Assembly (NCBI RefSeq): GCF_022549695.1
Contig: NZ_JAKZGS010000004.1
Span: forward strand, 171,756 to 235,755
Length of the DNA stretch: 64,000 nucleotides
Direction: 5' to 3'
Origin: Belliella calami
GTDB lineage: Bacteria > Bacteroidota > Bacteroidia > Cytophagales > Cyclobacteriaceae
The notes under the pieces are model-generated. The model did no database searches. It saw only the letters and a list, made by a program, of their open reading frames with translations, and was not told the origin of the DNA. This document shows, in pieces, positions 17,948 to 26,751 of this stretch (positions are counted from its first letter, which is position 1; each line of letters starts with the position of its first letter). The position numbers and the translations under genes were made by a program.

Positions 17948-19336
17948 TTATTTGCTCGCTTCCTCTTTGAAATACTTGAAGAACAAAGCGATGGTCTCTA
18001 TGCCCATGTAGTAGTTTTTCACACCATAATGCTCATTTGGAGAATGCAAGGCATCTGTATCCAAGCCAAAACCAAGCAAAATCGGATCTAATCCAAGCTC
18101 ATGCTGGAACAGAGAACAAATAGGAATCGATCCTCCTTCTCTCGTAGGGATCGCTTTTTTTCCGAATGCTTCTTGGATTGCCAAGTCAGCTGCTCTGTAG
18201 CCAGGCGTATCTGTAGAAACAACGGCTGCTTGTCCTCCATGATGCGGTGTAACTTTCACTTTCACAGAAGCTGGAGCTATAGTATTGAAATGTGCTTCAA
18301 ATAGCTTTGAGATTTCTTTGTGGTCTTGATTGGGAACCAATCGCATGGAGATTTTTGCGTAAGCTTTGGAAGGAAGGACTGTCTTCGCTCCTTCGCCAGT
18401 ATATCCTCCCCAGATTCCATTTACATCCAATGTAGGACGAATACCAACTCTTTCGATCGTCGAGTACCCAGCTTCTCCATGTACATCATTGATGTCCAAC
18501 TCTTTTTTGTATGCTTCCAAATCAAAAGGAGCATCATTCAAAGCTTTTCTATATTCAGCCGAATATTCCTCAACTTTGTCATAAAATCCAGGAATTGTAA
18601 TATGGTTATTCTCATCCTGAAGAGAAGCTATCATCTTGCAAAGAATATTGATTGGATTGGCAACTGCTCCACCGTATGTGCCCGAATGTAAATCTCTGTT
18701 TGGTCCGGTCACTTCTACTTGCATATAAGATAGACCTCTCAGACCAACTGTCACAGAAGGATCTTCCAAAGAAATCATATGGGTATCCGATACCAAAACT
18801 ACATCAGCTTTGAGCTTTTCTTTATTTTCTTTCACAAAAATGTCCAAATGCTCAGATCCGACTTCTTCTTCTCCTTCTATCATAAACTTGATGTTGCAGG
18901 GAAGGTCTTCATTAGCCATCATTGCTTCAAAAGCTTTGACATGCATATAAAATTGCCCTTTGTCATCTGCCGATCCACGTGCAAAAATCGCTCCTTCGGG
19001 ATGTCTTGCGGTGGTTTTGATTACCGGTTCGAATGGTGGAGAATCCCAAAGCTCGTAAGGATCTGCTGGCTGCACATCATAATGTCCATAGACCAAAACA
19101 GTAGGAAGTGATGGGTCTATTATTTTTTCTCCATATACAATCGGATAGCCTGCAGTCTGACAAAGTTCTACTTGATCAGCACCTGCTTTTTCCAAACTTT
19201 CCCTTACAAATTCCGCTGCTGCAAAAACATCGTCCTTAAACTTCGGGTCAGCACTTACCGAAGGGATTCTTAGCAAGGCTATAAGTTCGTTGAGGAATTT
19301 CTCCTGATTGTCTTGGATGTATTTTTTTACTGACAT
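17948..19336 (-). CDS. M20-family dipeptidase (zinc aminopeptidase), 462 aa
   Basis: Di-zinc peptidase predicted to split dipeptides or tripeptides in the cytoplasm. I start at ATG 19336 (MSVKKYIQDNQEKFLNEL); the frame extends to 19378 but the extra 14 residues are not family-like. Metal-site motifs are VYGHYDVQPADP (His and the supporting Asp), ARGSADDKGQFYMH (bridging Asp), and IEGEEEVGSEHLD (base Glu and ligand). The lid segment LRGLSYMQVEVTGPNRDLHSG is typical of the CNDP/dipeptidase subgroup. No signal peptide is present. Confidence 0.92.
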   Translation of the reverse strand: MSVKKYIQDNQEKFLNELIALLRIPSVSADPKFKDDVFAAAEFVRESLEKAGADQVELCQTAGYPIVYGEKIIDPSLPTVLVYGHYDVQPADPYELWDSPPFEPVIKTTARHPEGAIFARGSADDKGQFYMHVKAFEAMMANEDLPCNIKFMIEGEEEVGSEHLDIFVKENKEKLKADVVLVSDTHMISLEDPSVTVGLRGLSYMQVEVTGPNRDLHSGTYGGAVANPINILCKMIASLQDENNHITIPGFYDKVEEYSAEYRKALNDAPFDLEAYKKELDINDVHGEAGYSTIERVGIRPTLDVNGIWGGYTGEGAKTVLPSKAYAKISMRLVPNQDHKEISKLFEAHFNTIAPASVKVKVTPHHGGQAAVVSTDTPGYRAADLAIQEAFGKKAIPTREGGSIPICSLFQHELGLDPILLGFGLDTDALHSPNEHYGVKNYYMGIETIALFFKYFKEEASK

Positions 19337-19721
19337 ATACTTGGGTTTGGATTTTTTTTCACAAAAGGCTCTACACAAACTGTTTGCAAAAGATTAAAAT
19401 ATTGTTTTTTATCTGAAAATGGGCATCTTCTAGGGGCATTTTCGTTTGCAAAATTACGTTTTTAATCATCAATTGCCTATTTTAGTCAAAATTTTTATCT
19501 ATAAAATAGAAGCTGCTCAAAGCAGAAAGCATGGCCGAAGCTCTAGAATTTGATGAAAATAATTTCTAAATGAAACAAAGACCTTATACGTGAATTACAA
19601 ATCATGTGGCCACATGAAATCGAGCTAGCCTGAGACTGTCATGAAGTGTATACCTTCCATATTGATTTCATAGCCTGTCCCGACAAATCAGGGTTATATT
19701 TGAAAAGCAAATTTTAAACAC
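19337..19721. other. Divergent intergenic region, no gene seen
   Basis: It separates the M20 dipeptidase from the quinone oxidoreductase, which point away from each other, so it should hold both promoters. I found no ORF, repeat or clear terminator; a short GCTGCTCAAAGCAG inverted repeat near 19510 is too small to interpret. Confidence 0.4.
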
Positions 19722-20726
19722 ATGAAAGCAATACTTTGCCAAGAACACGGATTACCTGATTCTCTAATGTATTCTGACATTCCTGAGCCATCTATAAATA
19801 GCAAAGAGGTATTGATCAAGGTTGCCGCTTGCGCAGTCAATTTTCCAGATGTGTTGATCATCCAGAACAAATATCAATTCAAACCTGAACTGCCTTTTGC
19901 ACCAGGAGGTGAGGTTTCTGGAATTATTGAGAAAGTAGGAGCTGATGTGAAAAATCTCAAAGTAGGTCAAAGGGTTTTGGCTCTGTGTGGTTGGGGAGGA
20001 TTTGCCGAAAAGGTGAAGGTGAACTCAGACAGGGTGTTCCCCATTCCAGACCAAATGGATTTTACCACAGCAGCATCAACTTTGTACACATTTGGAACAG
20101 CATATCATGCTTTGAAAGATCGTGCACAAATCAAGTCTGGTGAGACCTTGCTGGTACTTGGCGCATCTGGAGGTGTTGGTTTGGCAGCGGTAGCTTTGGG
20201 GCAAGTAATGGGGGCAAAAGTTATTGCAGCAGCATCTACAGATGAAAAGCTTCAAGTTTGTGAAGAGCAGGGTGCAGAGATATTGATTAATTATGAAGCG
20301 GAGGATCTCAAGCAGCGGATCAAAGAACTCACAGATGGAAAAGGAGTAGATGTGGTCTTGGACGTAGTAGGAGGAAAATATGCAGAGCCAGCCTTGAGGG
20401 GAATGGCATGGAAAGGACGCTACCTTGTGGTAGGTTTTGCAGCAGGAGAAATTCCCAAGCTCCCTTTCAATTTGGCCTTGCTCAAAGGCTGTTCTGTGAT
20501 GGGAGTTTTTTGGGGGAGATTTTCAACAGAGGAACCAGAGCAAAACCAACAAAATATCCTTGAACTGGTCGAAATGATACAAGAAGGAAAAATCTCCCAA
20601 CATATTCATCAAACCTATTCCCTAAAAGATTCCCCTCAAGCTTTACAAGATATGCTAGATAGAAAGGTGATAGGGAAGGCGATGGTGAAAATTAATTTGG
20701 AGAGCTTTAGTGAAACTAGTAACTAA
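19722..20726 (+). CDS. NADPH:quinone oxidoreductase-family protein (zinc-free MDR), 334 aa
   Basis: Medium-chain dehydrogenase/reductase of the zeta-crystallin/QOR type. The N-terminal GroES-like domain contains FPDVLIIQNKYQFKPELPFAPGGEVSG. The Rossmann domain has LVLGASGGVGLAAVALGQ with the nucleotide-binding AxxGGVG. The catalytic-zinc Cys/His and structural four-Cys lobe of alcohol dehydrogenases are absent, supporting the quinone or enone reductase branch. Family length is normal. The real substrate is unknown; it is transcribed alone. Confidence 0.88.
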   Translation: MKAILCQEHGLPDSLMYSDIPEPSINSKEVLIKVAACAVNFPDVLIIQNKYQFKPELPFAPGGEVSGIIEKVGADVKNLKVGQRVLALCGWGGFAEKVKVNSDRVFPIPDQMDFTTAASTLYTFGTAYHALKDRAQIKSGETLLVLGASGGVGLAAVALGQVMGAKVIAAASTDEKLQVCEEQGAEILINYEAEDLKQRIKELTDGKGVDVVLDVVGGKYAEPALRGMAWKGRYLVVGFAAGEIPKLPFNLALLKGCSVMGVFWGRFSTEEPEQNQQNILELVEMIQEGKISQHIHQTYSLKDSPQALQDMLDRKVIGKAMVKINLESFSETSN

Positions 20727-20859
20727 ATTGACAACCCAACCCAACTAAGATCAAATATGATTTTCTAGAAATGAAACTTAATTATAAGACCAATAATGAT
20801 AATCTTATTCTGACGTTAATTATATTCGTGCAAATTGATGGTCACAAATTTATTTGATT

Positions 20860-21846
20860 ATGAAATCTCTTTCAGCTTTGCTGTTGTTTTTTTTGCTTAT
20901 CTCGAGTTCTTATAGTCAAGGGACTTTGCCTGATAGTTTTTTGAATGGAAAATCAGTGGTATTGATCTCCAACTCCCCTCAAGCAAAACCATTATTAGGT
21001 TGGGAAAATTTGGCAGAAGAAATCCACACTGGAATTGTTGAAGCTGGAGGTGATCCTGTCGCCTATTATGAATTGGAGGAGATTACGCTGTCAGAAGAGA
21101 CCCAGGCTGGTTATGCAGAGGCTTTCAACAAGAGGTTGATAAAAAATATCGTTATCCTCACGAGGAAATCTTCCGGAGAATTGATACTTCATATTGCTCC
21201 TTATACTAACAATAAGAATATGGTATCGAATGCAGGAATCTATTCCATGCAGGCAGAGAGTGTGGTTAGTATGCAGGAAAGATTGATTGCATTGGGGAGA
21301 AATATAAGGTCAAAAAACCTTTTAGTTTTGGACGTTCCAGAATTTCCAGCAAGCGAAACTTCTTTGGCAGGAGGAAATTCGAGATTTTTGAATAGGAATC
21401 CATTAAACTTAGACGTTTTCAAGCTCGGTGTGCCATTATCAGGAGCGGTTGGTGAGTCAGCATTTCTGAGTATGTATCGATATGATTTGTTGGGGAAATC
21501 TGCTGAAGCTATTGCCAACGCCCAAAAAGATGAGAAAACTGGGCTTGAAGGTATATTTAAAACAAGTTATCCACATCAAGTTGAGTATTTGTCTGAAGCA
21601 AAAACAGAAGCAGAACTTATAAAAGAAAGAGTTCAGTTTGTATTGATGCGTGTGGAAGGTAGAGAGTCAGATTTAAGAAGTAGCATGGGGCTTTCTGATT
21701 TAGAATCAGGAGATGATTCTCGGATAGTCGTGAAATATTATATCAAATTCCTCGTCCGAAACGAGCTCTACATCGGACCAGAATGGGATGCCGATCCTAA
21801 TTGGAGAGTAGCTTTGAGGAAGTTTTTGGAAAATCTGAAAAAATAA
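20860..21846 (+). CDS. Secreted hypothetical protein, 328 aa
   Basis: I do not recognise the family. The ATG at 20860 starts a clean signal peptide (MKSLSALLLFFLLISSSYSQ); the frame also has an in-frame TTG at 20854. The mature protein is a mixed alpha/beta domain with the segments SVVLISNSPQAKP, KNIVILTRKSSGELILHIAPY and KNLLVLDVPEFPA. Strand-loop-helix alternation suggests a Rossmann-like fold, but that is inference. There are no Cys in the mature part. It is followed by a hairpin at 21849 between convergent genes. Confidence 0.75.
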   Translation: MKSLSALLLFFLLISSSYSQGTLPDSFLNGKSVVLISNSPQAKPLLGWENLAEEIHTGIVEAGGDPVAYYELEEITLSEETQAGYAEAFNKRLIKNIVILTRKSSGELILHIAPYTNNKNMVSNAGIYSMQAESVVSMQERLIALGRNIRSKNLLVLDVPEFPASETSLAGGNSRFLNRNPLNLDVFKLGVPLSGAVGESAFLSMYRYDLLGKSAEAIANAQKDEKTGLEGIFKTSYPHQVEYLSEAKTEAELIKERVQFVLMRVEGRESDLRSSMGLSDLESGDDSRIVVKYYIKFLVRNELYIGPEWDADPNWRVALRKFLENLKK

Positions 21847-21848
21847 AA

Positions 21849-21868
21849 TAGGGCTCCGAAGAGCCCTA
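21849..21868. terminator. Terminator-like hairpin between convergent genes
   Basis: TAGGGCTC-CGAA-GAGCCCTA is an 8-bp GC-rich stem with a tetraloop. It has no T-run on the plus strand; on the minus strand it is followed by TTTTATTT. It could serve the upstream plus gene or the DUF6952/thioredoxin pair. Confidence 0.6.
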
Positions 21869-21919
21869 CAAGAAAGCGGTGTTTATCGGGTGATTTAAAA
21901 CAACTTCTCGCTTTTACTT

Positions 21920-22177
21920 TTATTTATCTATCGATCCGGTGACACGCTTCATGAAAGCGTTCATGGCTTCTTTTTTATCTGTACCATCCTTTATCATTTG
22001 ATTAACCTCCAATGTACCATAAAGGTTCGAGAGCAATTCTCCCATCACTTCAAGTTCCTCATCCTTTAACGATGAAATCTCTGTCATATTTTCCAAAAGC
22101 TCTATGGTTTCCTTTACCCAGTCCTCATCATGGGACTCAATAAACCCTAGCACATGCTTAATTATCGGCAATCTCAT
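21920..22177 (-). CDS. DUF6952-family small helical protein, 85 aa
   Basis: An acidic helical protein of unknown function, starting MRLPIIKHVLGFIESHDED and containing two predicted amphipathic helices. I assign DUF6952 from memory of a Bacteroidota family that sits next to thioredoxin genes. Its start lies 20 bp inside the 3' end of the thioredoxin gene, so translation is likely coupled. A role as a thioredoxin partner or substrate is inference. Confidence 0.65.
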   Translation of the reverse strand: MRLPIIKHVLGFIESHDEDWVKETIELLENMTEISSLKDEELEVMGELLSNLYGTLEVNQMIKDGTDKKEAMNAFMKRVTGSIDK

Positions 22178-22472
22178 TGATCAGGGTTTTAAGTGCGTCT
22201 TCTTTGTTTGTCTGAATTTGGTTGACCAATTGACCATTCTTGAAAGTTGCAAAAGTAGGAAGGTTGGTTACGGAGGCCAATTTTCTTGATTCGGGTAATT
22301 TTTCGGCATCTACATAAAGAAAAGTAATTCCTTCATATTCACCTGATAACCTCTTCATTTTTGGCTTGATTATCCTACAGTTTCCACACCAAGTAGCACC
22401 GTATTGTACCACTACTTTTTCATTTTCGTTTACAATATTCTGTAATGTGTCAGTTTCTAGTTCTTGTAACAT
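22158..22472 (-). CDS. Thioredoxin-family protein with CGNC active site, 104 aa
   Basis: Cytosolic dithiol protein of thioredoxin size. The active site is WCGNC at Cys29 and Cys32, not the WCGPC of general thioredoxins. The cis-Pro loop is TNLPTFATFKNGQL. The Asn in place of Pro in the CxxC usually makes the protein less general and more specialised. It overlaps the DUF6952 gene by 20 bp. It could be called thioredoxin, but target specificity is open. Confidence 0.88.
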   Translation of the reverse strand: MLQELETDTLQNIVNENEKVVVQYGATWCGNCRIIKPKMKRLSGEYEGITFLYVDAEKLPESRKLASVTNLPTFATFKNGQLVNQIQTNKEDALKTLINEIADN

Positions 22473-22589
22473 ATATAGTTTTGTTTACGTCAATATCGAA
22501 ATACAAAAGTACGAATATATAAGCCCTTTCACTAATAGATATTTTCAATGCATCATCGGAATTCCAATGGCACAATGTCTCACATTTTC

Positions 22590-23162
22590 CTATTGATAAA
22601 TACTTTCGTTGAGGAAAGGGATGAGCGCTAGGATTATAGCTTGACTGTAATAATCCTTTCTATTTACAACCCCGCTAGTCAATATACCCACTGCTCCACT
22701 TCCTTGCTTACTATTATCTTTCATAAATACTTGGTCGTCTGCCTCTCCCAGTTCTTTCCCCTCTTTGACCAAATCTGAAACGATGGACGGTAGATAGAAT
22801 GTCGCTGTTTTGGCTTTTCCCACCCTTCCTTTTCTGTCCATAATCACGACCCAAGCAAAAGCATACATCTCATTGTTCTCTTCATTGATTCCTCCTTCAA
22901 TTCCTACCCAATAGTCTGCTTCTGGAAATACTTGTTTTGCATTTTTTGCTCTATTGAAAGCTCCCAAATATGTTTCTTCATATCCGATAGGTTGATCACT
23001 TACCTCGGAGCTTACATTTAGTCCTTCTACCAAAAATGCCGATTCAAATGCTGCATGAAACCCAATATCTGTGCTGTTGATTTTTACAGGATTCTTACTT
23101 CCTACAATAATGAGTTGCTGTCTTTTTTCTTCTTTTATATTTTTTCTCTGTGGAAATGCCAT
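22590..23162 (-). CDS. yjjX: Inosine/xanthosine triphosphatase (YjjX/NTPase family), 190 aa
   Basis: Hydrolyses damaged purine triphosphates (ITP, XTP) in the cytoplasm. The early IIVGSKNPVKINSTDIGFHAAF contains the S-x-N-P-V-K motif shared by the family. EADYWVGIEGGINEENNEMYAFAWVVI matches the central GIEGG motif, and QGSGAVGILTSGVVNRKDYYSQAIILAL the C-terminal one. It is about 15 residues longer at the N-terminus than usual; an internal start is possible. A terminator separates it from yebC upstream. Confidence 0.85.
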   Translation of the reverse strand: MAFPQRKNIKEEKRQQLIIVGSKNPVKINSTDIGFHAAFESAFLVEGLNVSSEVSDQPIGYEETYLGAFNRAKNAKQVFPEADYWVGIEGGINEENNEMYAFAWVVIMDRKGRVGKAKTATFYLPSIVSDLVKEGKELGEADDQVFMKDNSKQGSGAVGILTSGVVNRKDYYSQAIILALIPFLNESIYQ

Positions 23163-23182
23163 GATTTCTTTTGTAAATGTAA

Positions 23183-23210
23183 AAACCTGTAGGTGCCTTT
23201 CTACAGGTTT
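23183..23210 (-). terminator. Terminator between yebC and yjjX
   Basis: A 10-bp perfect stem (AAACCTGTAG with its inverse at 23201-23210) has an 8-nt loop. It lies immediately past the yebC stop; on the minus strand it is followed by TTACATTT. Confidence 0.7.
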
Positions 23211-23216
23211 GGAAGC

Positions 23217-23924
23217 TTACGCCATATTGGTAAAAACTTGATTGATATCATCATCCTCTTCTAATTTTTCGATGAGCTTGTTGATCTCCTCTTCCTGATC
23301 TTCCGGTAACTCTACCGTTGTCGTCGGAAACCATTGGAAATCAGCATTAATGATGTCTATATTTCTGTCTTCTAATGCCTTCTGCATGTTGCCAAAGTCT
23401 TCAAAAGCTGTGTAAACGAAGATTTCTCCTTCATTTTCATCTATTTCATCCAATCCAAAATCAATAAGCTCTAATTCTAGCTCTTCGATTTCATATTCAC
23501 CTTGGGCAAATCGAAAAACCGCTTTTTTGTTGAACATAAAGCTTACAGATCCAGATGTACTCAAAGATCCATTGGATTTTGAAAAGTAACTTCTAATATT
23601 TGCTACTGTTCTATTGGTATTATCCGTAGAAGTTTCGATGATTACAGCTACTCCATATGGGCCGTAACCTTCATACAACACTTCTTCGTAATCTTTTTCA
23701 TCTTTATTGGAAGCTCTTTTGATCGCTGCTTCTATGCGATCTTTTGGCATTGCAGCGCCTTTTGCGTTTTGAATTACTGTTCGGAGTTTAGTATTGTTGA
23801 CAGGATCAGGCCCTCCAGCTTTCACTGCCATGACGATCTCTTTGCCCAAGCGTGTGAATACTTTGGACATCTTGTTCCAACGCTTAAATTTTCTCTCTTT
23901 TCTAAACTCGAAAGCTCTTCCCAT
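23217..23924 (-). CDS. yebC: YebC/PmpR (TACO1)-family protein, 235 aa
   Basis: Broadly conserved cytosolic protein long annotated as a transcription regulator; more recent work on the family points to relief of ribosome stalling at proline runs. Visible hallmarks: KVFTRLGKEIVMAVKAGGPDPVNNTKLR and AKGAAMPKDRIEAAIKRAS, then YEGYGPYGVAVIIETSTDN and SFMFNKKAVF. The N-terminus is MGRAFEFRKERKFKRWNKMSK, where many family members start MAGHSKWANIK, so it belongs to the Bacteroidota-style variant. Length is normal. Confidence 0.92.
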   Translation of the reverse strand: MGRAFEFRKERKFKRWNKMSKVFTRLGKEIVMAVKAGGPDPVNNTKLRTVIQNAKGAAMPKDRIEAAIKRASNKDEKDYEEVLYEGYGPYGVAVIIETSTDNTNRTVANIRSYFSKSNGSLSTSGSVSFMFNKKAVFRFAQGEYEIEELELELIDFGLDEIDENEGEIFVYTAFEDFGNMQKALEDRNIDIINADFQWFPTTTVELPEDQEEEINKLIEKLEEDDDINQVFTNMA

Positions 23925-24057
23925 ATTCAGATGTTTTTTAAAAATGTAAAATTAATAAATCTTTTTAAAACGATTCATGTAATGACATGTAATCTTTTAT
24001 GATTATCCCTTTCTTTGCTAAATAGGGTTTAAAATATTATAATTATCCGCTTTCATG

Positions 24058-24176
24058 AACGCAGCCAAACAATGGATTGGTGGATGAACGATTTGTGGTT
24101 CTATTGACCGTGAATTGTTGTCTGACGGCGAGTATCCGCAACTCACAAAGTTACTTCTTACCCTACATGCAACGTT
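24058..24176. repeat. Degenerate dispersed repeat, copy A (119 bp)
   Basis: This non-coding block aligns over its whole length with 61573-61681. Shared blocks include (G)(C/T)AGCCAA(A/T)CAAT, GTTGTCTG, GACGAG-like and (C/T)(A/G)TGCAAC(G/A)TT. The ends read AACGCAGCC and, on the other strand, AACGTTGCA, an imperfect terminal inverted repeat. It occupies the gap between yebC and the ROK gene. Confidence 0.6.
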
Positions 24177-24265
24177 TCGGTTACCCATATTAAATATTCA
24201 GCAAAAGCTTTTTGATGGCAATCAGGTGATGAAGGGTTTTTATAAGGAGTTTTTGTTTACTTTTT

Positions 24266-25216
24266 TTAAGTTAAAACCTTTCTATTGGCATTTTCAATCA
24301 CTAAAAGCGCTGCTCCATAGACTCCTGCACTGTCTCCAAGTTTTGCCTTGATTATTGGTGTTTCGAATTCATTGTTGAATATCATTTGCTTTAGCAAGCT
24401 TGTGTCGTCATAGAGTGAATCTATGTGGCTCACACCTCCACCAAGAACTATGACATCTGGATCCAGAATATTGATAACTATGCTCAAGGCTTTTGCAAAT
24501 CCTTCTTTTAACCTTTCGATAGTTATGCTTGCGTAAGGGTCCATTTTGCTTAAGTGTCTTTCGTGAATTTCTTTCAATGATCTGGAAGTACCAGATTGTT
24601 GGAGGTAAAATTTTTCCAATGCTGGTCCAGAGATAATTTGCTCATTACACCCTGTTTTTCCACAATAACAAGGATCTCCTTCTCCTGGAAAAAGGTAATT
24701 GTGTCCCCACTCTCCTCCAATTCCGTGCTTTCCTTGGATCAATTTTCCATTTGCTACAACGCCTCCACCTACTCCTGTGCCTAGTATAATTCCAAAAAGA
24801 ACTTCATTTTCTAGGTTAGTTTCCTTTCCGACACCAAGTTTGGCTTCTGCCAATGCGAAGCAGTTTGCATCATTTGCCAAAAGTATTTTTACTGCCAATT
24901 TCTTTTCCAAATCAGTTTTGAAATCTCGACCATTGATAACTGTGGCATTGCAATTTTTCATAATTCCTTTAGAAGGAATATATGTACCAGGAGATGCAAG
25001 ACCTATCACTTCTGCTTTATACCCTGAATGAGATTCCATCTTTTCGATCAATTTCTCAAATTGATTCAAAATATGGTCATATCCCAAATGAGCTTCTGTG
25101 GGTATTCTGAACCGAAACAATTCTTCAGGAACTTCTGCTGAGGCCAAGATGATTCCTTCTATCTTTGTCCCTCCCATATCAATACCCCAAAGATTATCTG
25201 AATTGAAATAGCTCAT
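24266..25216 (-). CDS. ROK-family sugar kinase, 316 aa
   Basis: ATP-dependent hexose kinase of the ROK family. The N-terminal phosphate loop is WGIDMGGTKIEGIIL; ANDANCFALAEAKLG carries the catalytic-base Asp context; LGTGVGGGVVANGKLIQG is the second glycine-rich motif. The zinc site is GHNYLFPGEGDPCYCGKTGC with three Cys, then NEQIISG. No DNA-binding domain is present, so it is an enzyme, not a ROK repressor. Glucose, mannose, fructose or an amino sugar are all possible; the neighbouring GH130 makes mannose or glucose derivatives attractive. Confidence 0.88.
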   Translation of the reverse strand: MSYFNSDNLWGIDMGGTKIEGIILASAEVPEELFRFRIPTEAHLGYDHILNQFEKLIEKMESHSGYKAEVIGLASPGTYIPSKGIMKNCNATVINGRDFKTDLEKKLAVKILLANDANCFALAEAKLGVGKETNLENEVLFGIILGTGVGGGVVANGKLIQGKHGIGGEWGHNYLFPGEGDPCYCGKTGCNEQIISGPALEKFYLQQSGTSRSLKEIHERHLSKMDPYASITIERLKEGFAKALSIVINILDPDVIVLGGGVSHIDSLYDDTSLLKQMIFNNEFETPIIKAKLGDSAGVYGAALLVIENANRKVLT

Positions 25217-25396
25217 ATTTACTTTTAGATTTTTGCTTGATTTATTAATTACTTTTCTTTCGTTTGGTTGCTTACAGTAATCAATGTAAAGATCGATGAA
25301 TTTGCTCGGCGGAATTTCTCGTCATCATGATTTTTTTAAATTGTGCTCACATTTCCTTGATTATTTCGTAGGTCTTATTAATGGGTAATTTTCCAA

Positions 25397-26500
25397 CTAC
25401 TTCTTCCAGATTACCACACCGACTTTGCTATCTGCAGTACCATAATAGAGGTACCATCTTTCTTGAAATAAAACCAAGCCTTCCACAAACGTTGTTCCGT
25501 CCACATATTGACCAGATTTCTCAAAATCTTTTTCTGGCTTTATAAATGGTTTTGTTGATCGGTCAAGAAGTTTCCACGGTTCCAAGGGATCAAAAAGAGC
25601 TTGCCCTCCTGTGTACATTCGATTTGGTAAATTCCCAACCCCAATTGATTGGGAATTTCCTGCATTGTACAAGACGACGATTCCATCATCTGTCAATACT
25701 GCTGGAGGGCCAGCCTCTACCAGCCAAGAATCAAAATATCCTGCACGCGGGCTCAAGACTGGAACTAAGTTTTCTTCATGATTTTCCAGAGGTTCCCAAT
25801 TGATCAAGTCTTCCGAACTGGCTAACCAAATGTGCGGTACACCATAATACATCCAATACTTGCCATTTATCTTGGTAGCTACCAATTTTCCATTTATTTC
25901 TTTTGTAACTAGCGCTCCAGACTTTGTCTCCATATTGAGATATTTTCCTGATTTCCAATTTTTGAATACAGGTCCATGCTTTTTCCAATTTTTCAAATCT
26001 TCTGAAGTCGCTACTGCAAGTCTTGGGTACTCCCGATTCCATTGGGTATATGTGAGGACGTAGGTACCATCTTCTGTCTCCACTAATCGTGGGTCTTCAG
26101 TTCCTCCTGTCCATTCGTAGTACTTTTGCTTATCTTCCTGCGGAAAAAATACTGGTTCGCTTTCTCTGGTATAATTGACACCATCTTGTGAAATTGCGAC
26201 CCCCAATCGAGATGTGTGGCCACCTATTTCTTTCTCACCTAATTTTTCTTCAGCTCTGTAGAAAACATGGATTTTGTCATCTTTCACAATCGCTGCTGGA
26301 TTAAAGGTCGCCATGGATTCCCAGTTGACAAGCCTTCCTGACATAGGGTCTTGAAAGGAAGTTGCGTCAGTAGGTTCTATGATTGCTGTTTGATTCACTT
26401 CCCTTTCGAATGGACCCAGCATCCAAGGTTTTTCATACCCCTCAGGAGGGTTTGTGCATGAAGTACATACTAAAAGAAAAAAGAAGGCTATCTTTTTCAT
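25397..26500 (-). CDS. Exported GH130-like glycosidase/phosphorylase lipoprotein, 367 aa
   Basis: A five-bladed propeller enzyme of the GH130 type acting on beta-mannosides by family analogy. The signal peptide ends in a lipobox (VCTSC, about Cys15). Visible signatures are NPAAIVKDDKIHVFYRAEE, WTGGTEDPRLVETEDGTYVLTYTQW (GxEDPR), GKYWMYYGVPHIWLASSEDLINWEP and GPPAVLTDDGIVVLYNAGN. GH130 phosphorylases are usually cytosolic, so a lipid anchor argues for a hydrolase subgroup. It is upstream of the ROK gene on the same strand with 180 bp between them. Confidence 0.78.
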   Translation of the reverse strand: MKKIAFFFLLVCTSCTNPPEGYEKPWMLGPFEREVNQTAIIEPTDATSFQDPMSGRLVNWESMATFNPAAIVKDDKIHVFYRAEEKLGEKEIGGHTSRLGVAISQDGVNYTRESEPVFFPQEDKQKYYEWTGGTEDPRLVETEDGTYVLTYTQWNREYPRLAVATSEDLKNWKKHGPVFKNWKSGKYLNMETKSGALVTKEINGKLVATKINGKYWMYYGVPHIWLASSEDLINWEPLENHEENLVPVLSPRAGYFDSWLVEAGPPAVLTDDGIVVLYNAGNSQSIGVGNLPNRMYTGGQALFDPLEPWKLLDRSTKPFIKPEKDFEKSGQYVDGTTFVEGLVLFQERWYLYYGTADSKVGVVIWKK

Positions 26501-26751
26501 TTTTGAATTAAATAATTAGGGTAAAACTCTCTTAAAAAAGTAAAATTAGTTTTTAATAAAACGTTTTAGCTACTCAAATTTATTTGATTTTCGACAAAAA
26601 ACAAATTCCAATCAGGATCTGTAGCGGTCTTTCAGAATTTATCGTGACGCAGCAGGAAGGACAACCTTGAAAACATTTGAAAAAACTGGCCAAAATCACG
26701 TCCTTTATATTCATACTTCGTATAGTAATATGAACCTTTTGTATCAACAAA

